Shown one piece after another: positions 37,993-48,276 of a stretch of DNA of 64,000 bases; position 1 is the stretch's first letter; every line of letters begins with the position of its first letter. The stretch is from assembly GCF_000613865.1 (NCBI RefSeq), contig NZ_BAJU01000010.1:1-64000 (forward strand), read 5' to 3'. This DNA comes from Acetobacter okinawensis JCM 25146 (lineage in GTDB: Bacteria; Pseudomonadota; Alphaproteobacteria; Acetobacterales; Acetobacteraceae). Made by a program: the position numbers and the translations under genes. The notes beneath the pieces were generated by a model. The model was not told the DNA's origin. It ran no database searches and was given only the letters and a program-made list of their open reading frames with translations.

Positions 37993-40473
37993 ATGGCCCA
38001 GAATTGGATCAGGACAGTACGGATTTTCTCTGCAACTACAATGCTCCTTGGCAGTAGTTCCGTAGTATCCGGCCGTATTGCAAGCGCTGAGGAACTGCAT
38101 AAGCAGATGGGGGCGGCAAAAGAAAGCCGCGCGACAATCAAGGCGGTAAAAAGAAAAACTTCGCACGCATCCCTGCAAGGGAGCGCGGAAGAGGTTTCGG
38201 TGCAGGCGCTGCACAGGGTTAATTCCGCACTGTCGGAAAGAACTCAGGTTCACAGCACGACGTCCGTGCAGGTTGTCTCGTCCGAGCAGCTCAAGCAGAC
38301 CGGGCAGAGCAACGTCATGGCGGCCCTTGAGCAGCTTAGCCCATCGCTCAGCTCGCCATCCTTTAGTGGGTTGGGCACCAACGGCTTTGTGCGCACCATG
38401 CAGTTGCGCAACCTCTCAGCGGATGAAACCCTTATTCTGGTAAACGGCAAGCGCCGCCACCTGAGTGCCAACTTCAACTCGAACGACGGACCAAACGCAG
38501 GCACGGAACCGTCCGATATTGCTCTTATCCCTATTAGTGCAATTGACCATGTGGAAGTCATTACCGATGGTGCCAGTGCACTGTACGGGCAGGAGGCCAT
38601 TGCCGGTGCGGTCAATATTGTGCTCAAGCGCAATAGCCATGGTGGTGAATTCAATATCCAGAACATGGGTTACTACGCTGGGGACGGGCAGGGCGTGGAC
38701 GGCTCGGCTGACTATGGTCTGGAACTTGGCAAGCGCGGTGGGTTTATGAACCTTGCCGGTCAGATTACCCACACCCAGCCGACCAACCGGTCCGGTATTT
38801 ACCAAAAAGCGGGTGACCCTCAGTCCGGTCAGGACCTGAACCGCATGATGGGTGCCGGCAGCCAGCTTGTTGCCACGATGTCCGCCAACGCAGAAATGCC
38901 GGTAACGGATACGATCAAGGCTTATCTGCTGGCAACTTATGCGCACCGTAACAACGTGACGCCGCAGTCTGTCCGCACGGCTGCGAACGTGAACAATATC
39001 TTGCAATATTACCCCAACGGCTTCCAGCCGCAGATGGGCCTGCAGGAAGATGACTTCCAGATCAACGGCGGCTTCCGTGGCACGGCGTTCAAGGACTGGA
39101 TGTGGGACACATACGTTACCTATGGGCGTGACGAGCAGGAATACTCCACCCTTGATTCGGTCAACGCAACATATGGGATGAACAGCCAGACAAAGTTTTA
39201 TGATGGTACAAATATTTCCACCCAGTTTGTGGCGGGTGGTAAAATGTCTCGTAACTTCAATGTCGGGTTCCTGCCCAAGCCGGTTAATCTGATGTTTGGG
39301 GGGGAGTACCGCCACGATACATTCCAGCTTATGGCGGGTGACCTCCAGTCCTGGTCAGATGGTGGGTTGAAGACTGGTGCCACGCCGGGGGCTTCCGGCC
39401 ATCCCGGTGCGCAGCCAGCCGCTGCTAGCGATACATCTCGTGATATTTTCGATGGTTTTGTTAATACCGAGTTTTATGTAACTCCCAAGTGGGAGTGGAC
39501 GCTGGGTGGCCACGCGGTCAATTACTCCGATATGGGTAAAACGGCAGCAACCGGCACAATTGGAACACGCTATAACTTTAACAAGCGTTGGGCGATCCGC
39601 GCTAACGTGGGCACAGGCTACCGTGCGCCAACCCTTGGGCAGGAAAACTATTACATCGTCACCACCTTCCCCGGGTATTCCACGGCACAGCTCCCCGCCA
39701 ATGGCGCGGCCGCAAAGGCTCTGGGTGCTACAGGGCTTAAAGGGGAAACAACAAAGAACTACAGCGTAGGGTTTGACGCCAAACCGCTTGACCACTGGAA
39801 TGTTAACGCCAATCTGTATTGCATCCAGATCAATAACAGAATGGCCAACTCCACCCAGTTTACAGAATACAATGGATCGCCCATTGCCAGTATTCTGAGC
39901 CAGTACAATATGACAAACGTGACCTATGCCCATTATTACGGCAACCCGGTCAATACCGTGACATATGGTGGGGACATTACAACGGACTATACGCTGGATG
40001 TGGGGCGTATGGGGCAGCTGAAGTTCAACCTTGGGATCAATTTCTCGGATACAGAAATTTCCAAGATGAAAGTCAGTACAGCAATGTTTAACGCATATGC
40101 GCAGAATCTTCTGCTGCATTCCGCACCCAAAAACCGCGAGATGGTGGGGGTGCGCTGGAGCTGGAAAAAACTGTCCATCTTTGTGCAAGAAGAGCGTTAT
40201 GGTTCTGTGACCTACATTGCAACGCCTAGCTTGGGCGGGAATGACTGGCTGAACGTGAAGCCGGGTTACATTACGGACCTGGAAGTGGGGTATCAGGTTC
40301 TGGACCGTCTGCATCTGGCTGTCGGGGCGAACAACCTGTTCAACTACTATCCTAACCAGTTGCGGCGCTCTCTGTCCGTCTCGACCTCCAGCGGTGCATA
40401 TAAATATCCGACCAACTCACCTTACGGGTTTATGGGTGGTTACTACTACGTCAAGGCGTCCATGACTTTCTGA
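37993..40473 (+). CDS. TonB-dependent outer-membrane receptor
   Basis: An 826-residue receptor. It has a signal peptide (1-32, MAQNWIRTVRIFSATTMLLG), a short linker containing a TonB-box-like EEVSVQAL, a plug domain (about 85-215: TSVQVVSSEQLKQTG, LRNLSADETLILVNGKRRH, VEVITDGASALYGQEAIAGA) and a beta-barrel ending in VKASMTF with a terminal Phe. It uses TonB energy to import a substrate across the outer membrane. Related receptors take siderophores, vitamins, peptides or glycans. The start at 37993 was chosen for its signal peptide and the GGAGG upstream. It sits directly after the amino-acid operon and may import the same compound, but this is inference. Confidence 0.88.
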   Translation: MAQNWIRTVRIFSATTMLLGSSSVVSGRIASAEELHKQMGAAKESRATIKAVKRKTSHASLQGSAEEVSVQALHRVNSALSERTQVHSTTSVQVVSSEQLKQTGQSNVMAALEQLSPSLSSPSFSGLGTNGFVRTMQLRNLSADETLILVNGKRRHLSANFNSNDGPNAGTEPSDIALIPISAIDHVEVITDGASALYGQEAIAGAVNIVLKRNSHGGEFNIQNMGYYAGDGQGVDGSADYGLELGKRGGFMNLAGQITHTQPTNRSGIYQKAGDPQSGQDLNRMMGAGSQLVATMSANAEMPVTDTIKAYLLATYAHRNNVTPQSVRTAANVNNILQYYPNGFQPQMGLQEDDFQINGGFRGTAFKDWMWDTYVTYGRDEQEYSTLDSVNATYGMNSQTKFYDGTNISTQFVAGGKMSRNFNVGFLPKPVNLMFGGEYRHDTFQLMAGDLQSWSDGGLKTGATPGASGHPGAQPAAASDTSRDIFDGFVNTEFYVTPKWEWTLGGHAVNYSDMGKTAATGTIGTRYNFNKRWAIRANVGTGYRAPTLGQENYYIVTTFPGYSTAQLPANGAAAKALGATGLKGETTKNYSVGFDAKPLDHWNVNANLYCIQINNRMANSTQFTEYNGSPIASILSQYNMTNVTYAHYYGNPVNTVTYGGDITTDYTLDVGRMGQLKFNLGINFSDTEISKMKVSTAMFNAYAQNLLLHSAPKNREMVGVRWSWKKLSIFVQEERYGSVTYIATPSLGGNDWLNVKPGYITDLEVGYQVLDRLHLAVGANNLFNYYPNQLRRSLSVSTSSGAYKYPTNSPYGFMGGYYYVKASMTF

Positions 40474-40520
40474 GTGGTATAAAGTCTGGAAGAACAGAAA
40501 CTTAGGAAATAAATAACGAT

Positions 40521-40559
40521 GCTGGCCCACTGTTATGCGACAGTGGGCCAGTTTTTTTT
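40521..40559 (+). terminator. Rho-independent terminator after the TonB receptor
   Basis: CTGGCCCACTG (40522-40532) pairs perfectly with CAGTGGGCCAG (40541-40551), followed by eight T residues. Confidence 0.94.
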
Positions 40560-40718
40560 GTGCTGTTTGCATGGGCGATAAAGATTACTATTTTGTAATA
40601 TAAAAAGGGTCTTGCACCCCAAAAGGGTTCCCGTTATACACCCACACAGCAGCACGGCGTTGCGTTTTCCCCTTGAGGGAGCGGACAATAAAGTGCGGCA
40701 GAGTGGTAAAATTGCTGT

Positions 40719-40794
40719 TCCCGAATAGCTCAGTTGGTAGAGCAAGCGACTGTTAATCGCTGGGTCGTAGGTTCGAGTCCTACTTCGGGAGCCA
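40719..40794 (+). tRNA. tRNA-Asn (anticodon GTT)
   Basis: A 76-base cloverleaf. The acceptor stem TCCCGAA pairs with TTCGGGA, the D arm is GCTCAGTTGGTAGAGC, and the anticodon loop CTGTTAA carries GTT. The T arm has GTTCGAGTC, and the 3' CCA is encoded. No integrase or att duplication is seen beside it. Confidence 0.96.
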
Positions 40795-41078
40795 CCACCT
40801 TTCCCCCAAAAAATCTCTTAAATTATATTCCAAAGCGCATCCGATTTATGTGTTTTGTAATGTGCGCGTATGGGTGAGCGGTTTTGTGCCGGGCGTGATG
40901 TATTTCCCATTATTGGCCACCCAACCTGCAATCTTCCGCTTTGCTGTGTGGTAATCGCTGTCACTCTTGCATGTTTTGGCGAGCGTGTGAGGGAATGCGT
41001 GTTTATGTCAGGTGTTTTTCAGATGCTACCCCCGCTGCGTGGCACGGCAATGGGGGTAATTTGGCCTGGCTTCAGGTC

Positions 41079-41429
41079 TCAGGGCAGGGCTGCAATGCCG
41101 GTTAATTCCACTTTCCACGATGGGTCTGCCAGTCTGGCTTCCACCGTTGCACGGGCCGGTTTGTTGTTGCGGTCGAGCCATGCATCCCATGCCCGGTTCA
41201 TGGCGGCCATGTCATTCATATCCGCTAAAAAAATCTGCACCGAAATCAGGCGGCTCTTGTCTGTTCCGGCTTTGGCCAGCAGGGCATCGACCTGTTGCAA
41301 AATGTTGGCCATCTGCCCTTGGGCGTCCAGACTGGCGTCATCGGCAATCTGGCCTGCCAGATACACCAGTCCGTTGTGAATAACAGCTCCGGTCAGCCGC
41401 TCTTCGGGTTCAAGGCGCGTGATGCTCAT
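41079..41429 (-). CDS. RidA-family protein (copy 2)
   Basis: A 116-residue protein from ATG 41429, with GGAG seven bases upstream; the longer open frame upstream is not supported. The family pattern is visible: LEPEERLTGAVIHNGLVYLAGQIAD, NILQQVDALLAKAGTDKSRL and the ATVEARLADPSWKVELTGIAAL C-terminus. In canonical RidA the essential Arg lies in R(S/A)xVxV; here KPARATVEARL supplies it. It sits 37 bases downstream of panC on the same strand. The role is probably imine or enamine hydrolysis. About 284 bases between it and the tRNA hold nothing recognisable. Confidence 0.87.
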   Translation of the reverse strand: MSITRLEPEERLTGAVIHNGLVYLAGQIADDASLDAQGQMANILQQVDALLAKAGTDKSRLISVQIFLADMNDMAAMNRAWDAWLDRNNKPARATVEARLADPSWKVELTGIAALP

Positions 41430-41466
41430 GGTTATCTCCGTTGTGGAAAAAATCGGGGGCGTGGGG

Positions 41467-42312
41467 TTAGGCGTGGTGGAGAGGCATGTTGTCAATCAGG
41501 CGGATGTCACCAAGGCTTGCGGCAACAAACAGGCGTGCATCTGGCTGGGGGGTGGATGTCTGCTCCAGTGTGTCCCCAGTGCGCAGTTCAAGGTAATGCA
41601 CATTAAACCCAGAAGCAGTCAGGCGGTCGCGGCAGGTTTGCAGGCTGTCAGTAACGGGGCTGCCGGCTTGAATGTCTGCAATGCAGGCGAGCAGTGCTGC
41701 GGGCAGGTGGGTGGCCTGTTTGCGCTGTGCGGCACTCAGCCGCCGGTTGCGGGAGGAAAGGGCAAGGCCATCTGCCTCGCGCACGGTGGGGACGGGAACA
41801 ATGCTTACGGGCAGGTCAAGGTCACACACCAGGCGGCGGATCAGGCAGAGCTGCTGGTAGTCTTTTTCACCAAAGGCTGCGACATCGGCGCCCGTCTGGA
41901 GCAGGAGCTTGCTGACAACTGTTGCAACGCCATCAAAATGGCCGGGTCGTTCTGCCCCGCATAGCATCGCATCCGGACCGGCAACCGTAATGCGTGTTGC
42001 AAAACCCGGCGGGTACATTTCTGTCTCATCTGGGGCGTAGAGCACGTCAACCTTGCCGGTGCCTTCCAGCACGGCGGCATCGGCCTCCAGCCCGCGTGGA
42101 TAGTGCTCAAAATCAGCCAGATTGTTGAACTGGATGGGATTGACAAATACGCTCACAATCCGCCGCGTGGCTTTGCCATCCAGCGCGTTGACAAGGGCCA
42201 GATGGCCGTTGTGGAGCGAGCCCATGGTGGGCACAACGCCAATACGCTGGCCCTCTGTGCGCCACTGGGCGCGCTGTGTGGCCAGCTCTGATCTGGATCT
42301 GATAATCCGCAT
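41467..42312 (-). CDS. panC: Pantoate-beta-alanine ligase
   Basis: A 281-residue enzyme condensing pantoate and beta-alanine with ATP to make pantothenate, the coenzyme A precursor. Motifs: VVPTMGSLHNGHLALV (HIGH-like nucleotide site), FVNPIQFN, GEKDYQQL and LALSSRN (KMSKS-like). The start at 42312 (MRIIRSRSEL) follows AGGA. The frame is intact. panB and panD are not in the window. Confidence 0.95.
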   Translation of the reverse strand: MRIIRSRSELATQRAQWRTEGQRIGVVPTMGSLHNGHLALVNALDGKATRRIVSVFVNPIQFNNLADFEHYPRGLEADAAVLEGTGKVDVLYAPDETEMYPPGFATRITVAGPDAMLCGAERPGHFDGVATVVSKLLLQTGADVAAFGEKDYQQLCLIRRLVCDLDLPVSIVPVPTVREADGLALSSRNRRLSAAQRKQATHLPAALLACIADIQAGSPVTDSLQTCRDRLTASGFNVHYLELRTGDTLEQTSTPQPDARLFVAASLGDIRLIDNMPLHHA

Positions 42313-42516
42313 GAAATATCCTGAATAACAGATGAAACATCGGGGCGATAAAACCCCCGAACAGGGTAGATCCCCCACTTTAGTGCCGATTGGCGTGCGG
42401 TTCCAGCCGCAGGGCGGGTGTGACTGCCCCACCACATGCATGGGGCATGCCGCACCCTGATGGTTAAAGTGCGTACAGGACGGTGAAGAGAGGGCATGCC
42501 TGTGCTATGGAGGCAC

Positions 42517-45500
42517 ATGTCCTACGCTGATTTTGTTCATCTTCGTGTGCACTCTGCCTACTCGCTGAGCCAAGGGGCAATCCGGGTGCCGGAAATTGCG
42601 TCTCTGGCGCAGGAAATGCGGATGCCTGCTGTGGCCATAGCAGATTCGGGTAATCTGTTCGGGGCCTTGGAGTTCTCGCAGTACTGCACAAAAAGTGGCA
42701 TTCAGCCCATTATTGGCGGCCAGATCGGTCTGCCCGCCCGTAACGACAAACCCGGCGCTCCTTCCGAGCCTGTTGTGCTGCTGGCGCAGAATGCGACGGG
42801 GCTGGCCAACCTTCAGTTCCTCTCCTCCGAGGGGTTCAAGACATCCGATCCATCAGACCCGTTTGTCAGTCTGGATGTGTTGTGTGAGCGGGCTGAAGGG
42901 CTGATCCTGCTGACCGGGGGCACGCGCGGTCCGCTGTTCCAGATGCTGGCGGAAGGCAGAAGGATGAGGCCACGCGCTGGCTCGCCCGCCTGCACGAGGC
43001 ATTTGATGACAGGCTGGTGGTGGAACTGCACCGCCACGGACTGGCTGTGGAAAAAGCGGTGGAGCCGGGTGTGCTGGGCCTTGCCAGCCAATTTGGCCTG
43101 CCCCTTGTTGCAACCAATGAATGTTTTTTCCCCAAGCCGGAAATGTACGAGGCGCATGACGCGCTGGTGTGCATTGCGCAGGGCCGCACGATGGCGGAGA
43201 AGGACCGCTTTCGCGTAACGCCCGAGCACTGGTTCAAACCCCCGCAGATGATGCGTACGCTGTTCGCGGACCTGCCGGATGCGTGTGACAATACGCTCGA
43301 AATTGCCCGCCGCTGCGCCATCAAGGTGGAAACGCGCAAACCCCTGCTCCCCGTCTGCCCCAAGGTAAGAGAAGGGGCTACGGAGGACGAGACCCTGCGC
43401 GCCATGGCGTGGGAGGGGCTGGAGCGGCGCATGACCACCATGACGCTGGATGAAGACCTGCAAACCCGCTACCGCGAGCGGCTGACGTTTGAGCTGGATA
43501 TTATCTCCAAAATGGGGTTCCCCGGTTACTTCATGATCGTGGCGGACTTTATCCAGTGGGCCAAGGCGCATGACATTCCCGTAGGGCCGGGGCGTGGGTC
43601 GGGGGCCGGGTCGCTGGCCGCATGGGCGCTGACCATTACCGATATTGACCCCATCCCTTTTAACCTGCTGTTCGAACGCTTCCTCAACCCCGAACGCGTG
43701 TCCATGCCTGACTTTGATATCGACTTTTGTCAGGACCGACGGGACGAGGTCATTGCCTATGTGCGGCGCGAATACGGGGCCGACCGCGTAGCCCAGATCA
43801 TTACCTTTGGTAAGTTGCAGGCACGCGCGGCGGTGCGTGATGTCGGGCGTGTGCTGGGGCTGCCTTATGGCATGGTCAACCGTGTGGCCGAGCTTATTCC
43901 CAACAACCCCGCCAAGCCGGTGACCCTGAAGGAAGCCATAGCGGGCGAGCCCAAATTACAGGAAATGCGTGATAACGACGAGGCATTGCGCAGATTGCTG
44001 GAAATTGCCCAGCAGCTTGAAGGGCTTTTCCGCCACGCCAGTACCCACGCCGCAGGCGTGGTGATCGGGGACCGCCCGCTGGTGGAACTGGTGCCGCTCT
44101 ACCGAGACCCCAAGAGCGATACGCTGGTCACGCAGTACAATATGAAGTTTGTTGAGCAGGCGGGGCTGGTCAAGTTCGACTTTCTGGGCCTGACAACCCT
44201 GACCATTCTCAAGCGCGGTGTGGATTTTATTCACAAAATGGGCAAGGAGGTGGATCTGGCCTCCATCCCCCTGAATGACGCCGCTACATACGACATGCTC
44301 AGCCGGGGGGATACGGCAGGCGTGTTCCAGTTTGAAGGCGCTGGCATGCGTGACGTGCTCAAGCAGATGCGCCCCACCCGGCTGGAGGACCTGATTGCCG
44401 CCGTGGCCCTGTATCGCCCCGGTCCCATGGCCAACATTCCCGACTACTGCCGCCGCAAACACGGAGAGGCATGGGAACCCCCGCATGAGGAAATCCGCGA
44501 TATTCTTGAAGAGACCTACGGCATTATGGTCTATCAGGAACAGGTCATGCAGATTGCCCAGAAGATGGCAGGGTACAGTCTGGGCGGGGCCGACCTGCTG
44601 CGCCGCGCCATGGGTAAAAAAATCCGTGCGGAAATGGACCACCAGCGCGAGATTTTTACCAAAGGGGCAACCGGGCGCGGCATAGACCACGACAAGGCGG
44701 TGGAGGTGTTCGACCTCATGGCCAAGTTTGCGGACTATGGTTTTAACAAATCTCACGCAGCAGCCTACGCTTTTGTCTCCTACCAGACAGCGTGGATGAA
44801 GGCCAACCACCCTGTGGCCTTCCTTGCGGCCTGTATGTCGCTTGCACGGGAACGGACGGAAAAACTGGCAGCGCTGCGGCAGGAGGCCGAGCGCATGGGC
44901 ATTGCCGTGCTGCCGCCAGATATTAACCGCTCGGAAGCCGATTTTGCGGTGGAGGTTATGCCAGACGGGCAACACGCGATCCGCTACGCGCTGGCCGCAG
45001 TTAAAAAAGTTGGTTTTGGCGCCATGGAGGTGCTGGTCGCAACCCGTGGTGACAAACCTTTTACCGATCTGGCCGACTTTGCCACACGCATTGACCCCAA
45101 ACACATCAACCGCATGCAGATGGAAAATCTGGCCAAGGCGGGTGCATTTGAATGTCTGGATAAAAACCGCGCGCGTGTCTTTCATTCTGCCGATGCCATT
45201 CTACGCCGTGCCCACAGTCAGGCGCAGGAGGCGGCCTCTGGCCAGATTGGCCTGTTTGGCGGTGGGGGAGAGAAGGAGCCACTGCGTCTGGCCGATGGTC
45301 CGGACTGGCCAGAGTTTGAAAAACTGGCGATGGAGGCAGATGCTATCGGCTTCCACATGACGGCACATCCGTTGGATGCTTATGGCCCCGTCCTGCGCAG
45401 GCTGGGGGTTGTCAAATCCTCCCAGTTGCTGGCAGCGGCGGAGGCCGGGGTCGGGCGGGTTAAAATTGCGGGGTGCGTTGTGGACCGCAAGGAGCGACCG

Positions 45501-45935
45501 ACCCGCACAGGCAACAAAATGGCATGGGTGCGCCTGTCCGATGCGACCGGCGGGTGTGAGGTGACCGTGTTTTCCGAAGTGCTGGGCCGTGTGCGGGAGA
45601 GTCTGGTGGCGGGGAATGCCGTGCTGGTTACTGCCGAACTCAAGCTGGAGGGCGAGGCCATGCGCATAACCGCGTCCGACATTGTGGAACTGGAGCAGGC
45701 CGCGGCACAGGGCCAGAGCGAGATGCGGATATGGCTGGAAAAAGAGGAAGCTCTGCCCGCCCTGCAAATGGTTCTGGGCGAACAAAGGGGTGGTGCTGGC
45801 CGTATTGTGCTGGTCCCCGGTGTGGCGGAAAGCTGCGATGTGGAAATCCGGCTGCGTGGGGGCTACAAGGTTACTCCGCTGCTAGGGCAGAAACTGCGTA
45901 CGCTGGAAGGCATTTCCCGCGTGGAGCAGGTGTAA
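42517..45935 (+). CDS. dnaE: DNA polymerase III subunit alpha (one frameshift)
   Basis: The replicative polymerase, about 1139 residues after repair. Domains in order: PHP (1-200, FVHLRVHSAYSLSQGAIRV), the polymerase palm with FLNPERVSMPDFDIDFCQDR carrying catalytic Asp residues, the finger region with GPGRGSGAGSLAAWAL, helix-hairpin-helix, and an OB fold near 960-1050. One C is missing near 42957 (GGCCAGAAGG read as GGCAGAAGG), which splits LFQMLAEG from KDEATRWLARLHEAF. The gene is essential, so the break is almost certainly an error. Start 42517 was chosen because TGGAGG lies just before it. Confidence 0.95.
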
Positions 45936-45938
45936 CCC

Positions 45939-47315
45939 GTGGCATGGGTGCGCGCATTGGCGTGGCGGACGCCAGATGTGGTTCTGGCTCAGTGGGGGCG
46001 TGCGCCGTGGTGCGCTTTTCTGGATAGTTCGGGGGCGCTGGATGCACGTGCACGCTGGCACATATTCTGCCACAATCCAAGGCACACCCTGCGGGTTTTT
46101 GCCGATAGGGTAGAGTTTGACGGGGCCGTTATGGCCTTTTCCGGCCCGGAGCATATTCTTGCACTCCTGCGCAAAACAGCGCGGAACTACCCCCAGCAGC
46201 CTCCGCAGCCTGATGTGCCGTTTTGCGGGGGATGGGTTGGCTTTGCCAGCTATGCATTCGGTATGGCCCAGCAGGGAGTAACCTCCCGCCATGGCAGTGG
46301 GGACGAGCCCCTGTTTGCCGCTGCTTTTTATGACCATGCCTATGTGTGGGACCGTCAGAACCAGCGTGTGTTTGTCGCCGGTTTTACGCAGGACGGGCAG
46401 CCCGCGCAGGCGCAGAGGCAGGCACTGGCTGCGTGGGCTGCTCTGCCCGAGCAGGTCGCACCTGCTGCTGTGGTGCCACTGGAGCCGTTGCAGGCCAGCT
46501 TGTCCGAGGCCGCATATTGTCAGGCCGTGCGGGTGGCTCAGGAGTATATTGCGCAAGGCGATATTTTTCAGGCTAATATGACCTGCCAGCATACCACGCC
46601 CCTGCCAGACGGGGTCTGTGCGGCGGAATTATACCGCAGGGTGCGGCAGGTCGCGCCTGCACCGTTTGGGGCTTATCTGTCCTGCGGGGGAGGTTTTGCC
46701 CTTCTGTCATGCTCGCCTGAGCGGTTTTTGCAGGTGGACCCGGCGGGGCAGATTGCCACACGCCCCATAAAAGGCACCGCCCCGCGTGGCCGCACGGAGG
46801 TAGAGGACCAGCATCTGGCGCACAACCTCGCCCGGGATGACAAGGAACGGGCCGAAAACCTGATGATCGTGGACCTGATGCGCCATGACATAGGGCGCGT
46901 TGCCCGCATTGGCAGTGTGCATGTGCCCGAACTCTGGGGGGTGGAGCGGTTTGCGCATGTGCACCACCTTGTCTCGGAGGTCAGGGGGCAATTACGGCAT
47001 GGGTGCGATGTGTTTGACCTGCTGGGGGTCACCCTGCCGCCCGGTTCGGTAACAGGTGCGCCCAAACACAGGGCCATGGAAATTATTGACGAACTGGAGA
47101 CCACCCCCCGTGGGGCGTATTGTGGCACTGTTTTTTATCTGGGTCTGGATGGGCGGATGGATAGCTCGGTGATTATCCGCAGTTTTGTGGCCCATGCGGG
47201 GCAACTGCGCATTGGCACGGGGGGCGGCATTACCATTTTGTCCGACCCACACAGGGAATATGCGGAAATGCAGCTAAAACTTGCACCCTTTGCCGCATTT
47301 GTGGAGGGGGCATGA
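45939..47315 (+). CDS. pabB: Aminodeoxychorismate synthase component I
   Basis: A 458-residue chorismate-utilising enzyme making 4-amino-4-deoxychorismate for folate. The C-terminal chorismate-binding domain holds YIAQGDIFQANMTCQ, RPIKGTAPRG, the metal-binding DLMRHDIGRVA and GSVTGAPKHRAMEIID. The start is GTG 45939, three bases after dnaE; ATG 45945 is also possible. It overlaps pabC by four bases (ATGA), the usual pabB-pabC order in Alphaproteobacteria. pabA is not in the window. Confidence 0.92.
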   Translation: MAWVRALAWRTPDVVLAQWGRAPWCAFLDSSGALDARARWHIFCHNPRHTLRVFADRVEFDGAVMAFSGPEHILALLRKTARNYPQQPPQPDVPFCGGWVGFASYAFGMAQQGVTSRHGSGDEPLFAAAFYDHAYVWDRQNQRVFVAGFTQDGQPAQAQRQALAAWAALPEQVAPAAVVPLEPLQASLSEAAYCQAVRVAQEYIAQGDIFQANMTCQHTTPLPDGVCAAELYRRVRQVAPAPFGAYLSCGGGFALLSCSPERFLQVDPAGQIATRPIKGTAPRGRTEVEDQHLAHNLARDDKERAENLMIVDLMRHDIGRVARIGSVHVPELWGVERFAHVHHLVSEVRGQLRHGCDVFDLLGVTLPPGSVTGAPKHRAMEIIDELETTPRGAYCGTVFYLGLDGRMDSSVIIRSFVAHAGQLRIGTGGGITILSDPHREYAEMQLKLAPFAAFVEGA

Positions 47316-48118
47316 GCTTTGTCTGGCTCAATGGCGTGCTGTGTGCGCCGGATGTGGCGCGCATAAGCCCGGCGGACCGGGGTTTTACTCTGGGTGATGG
47401 CCTGTTTGAGACCATGCGTGCAGTGGGTGGGCAGGTGCTGCACCTGTCCCGGCACATGGCGCGGCTGGCAGCCGGAGGGGAGGTGCTGGGTCTTGGTGTG
47501 CCTGATCCGGCGGTGGTGCAGCATGCCGCGACCGAACTGCTGGCCGCCTGCGGGCTGGATAATGCGGTACTACGGCTGAGTGTGGCGCGGGGGGAGGGGC
47601 CGCGGGGGTTGCTGCCCCCGGCCCATGCAACGCCTACGGTCTTGCTGACGGCCACAGCCGGTGTGTTTTCGCTCGGTCATGTCCGTGTTGTTATTAGCAG
47701 GTTGATTCGGCGGGATGAGGCATCGCCCCTGTCCACCCTCAAAAGCCTGAATTATCTGCCCGGTATTCTGGCCCGGCAGGAGGCCGAGCGGCGGGGTGCG
47801 CAGGATGCTCTTTTGCTCAACACGCATGGGCGGGTGACGGAAAGTACAATCAGCAATCTGCTGGTTGCAACCGATGCAGGCGTGCTCACCCCCCCGGTGA
47901 GCGAGGGTGCACTGGCGGGTATTGCCCGCCAGATTCTGCTGGAACGCCACCTTGTGCGCGAGGCCCCGCTCAGCCCGACCGACCTGCTTGGCGCGCGCGG
48001 CGTATGGCTGGTCAACTCCCTTTCCCTACGCATTGTGCGCGCCTTGGACGGGCAGGAGTTGTGTGAGGATGGTGCATGGACAACCCGGTTGGAGCACGCC
48101 CTGCTCCACGCCACATAA
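47312..48118 (+). CDS. pabC: Aminotransferase class IV, probable aminodeoxychorismate lyase
   Basis: A 268-residue fold-type IV PLP enzyme. WLNGVLCAPDVARISPADRG, then LGDGLFETMRA, is the class IV N-terminus. The PLP lysine is in STLKSLNYLPGILARQEA. NTHGRVTESTISNLLVA and PPVSEGALAGIARQ follow. Coupled by ATGA to pabB, it would release pyruvate from aminodeoxychorismate to give 4-aminobenzoate. The same family includes branched-chain and D-amino acid aminotransferases, but the context favours PabC. Confidence 0.88.
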   Translation: MSFVWLNGVLCAPDVARISPADRGFTLGDGLFETMRAVGGQVLHLSRHMARLAAGGEVLGLGVPDPAVVQHAATELLAACGLDNAVLRLSVARGEGPRGLLPPAHATPTVLLTATAGVFSLGHVRVVISRLIRRDEASPLSTLKSLNYLPGILARQEAERRGAQDALLLNTHGRVTESTISNLLVATDAGVLTPPVSEGALAGIARQILLERHLVREAPLSPTDLLGARGVWLVNSLSLRIVRALDGQELCEDGAWTTRLEHALLHAT

Positions 48119-48276
48119 CCCGTGCAGTTTTAAGTCCTGTTCGTCCGGTGGGCAGGCATGCGACGATAAGGGCTTGTGCTGACCGGCTGGAATGCTCAAT
48201 CGTGCGCCGGTCCTTTTCAGGCCGGAATAATATGCATCGGAACAGCCGGTCTGTGGTATTCTGATGAGGTGACACC
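48119..48276 (+). promoter_or_regulatory. Leader region of the Rieske oxygenase gene with a hairpin
   Basis: GACCGGC (about 48180-48186) can pair with GCCGGTC (about 48206-48212), followed by CTTTTC. This could be a pabBC terminator. GAGGTGACACC supplies the ribosome binding site before ATG 48277. Confidence 0.4.

Noticed and set aside
40719-40794. tRNA-Asn as a possible island attachment site
   Set aside because: No integrase and no repeat of the tRNA 3' end was seen in the window, and flanking genes are metabolic or housekeeping.
40870-41379. 169-codon plus-strand ORF opposite the second RidA gene
   Set aside because: The opposite strand encodes a clear RidA protein with a good ribosome binding site.
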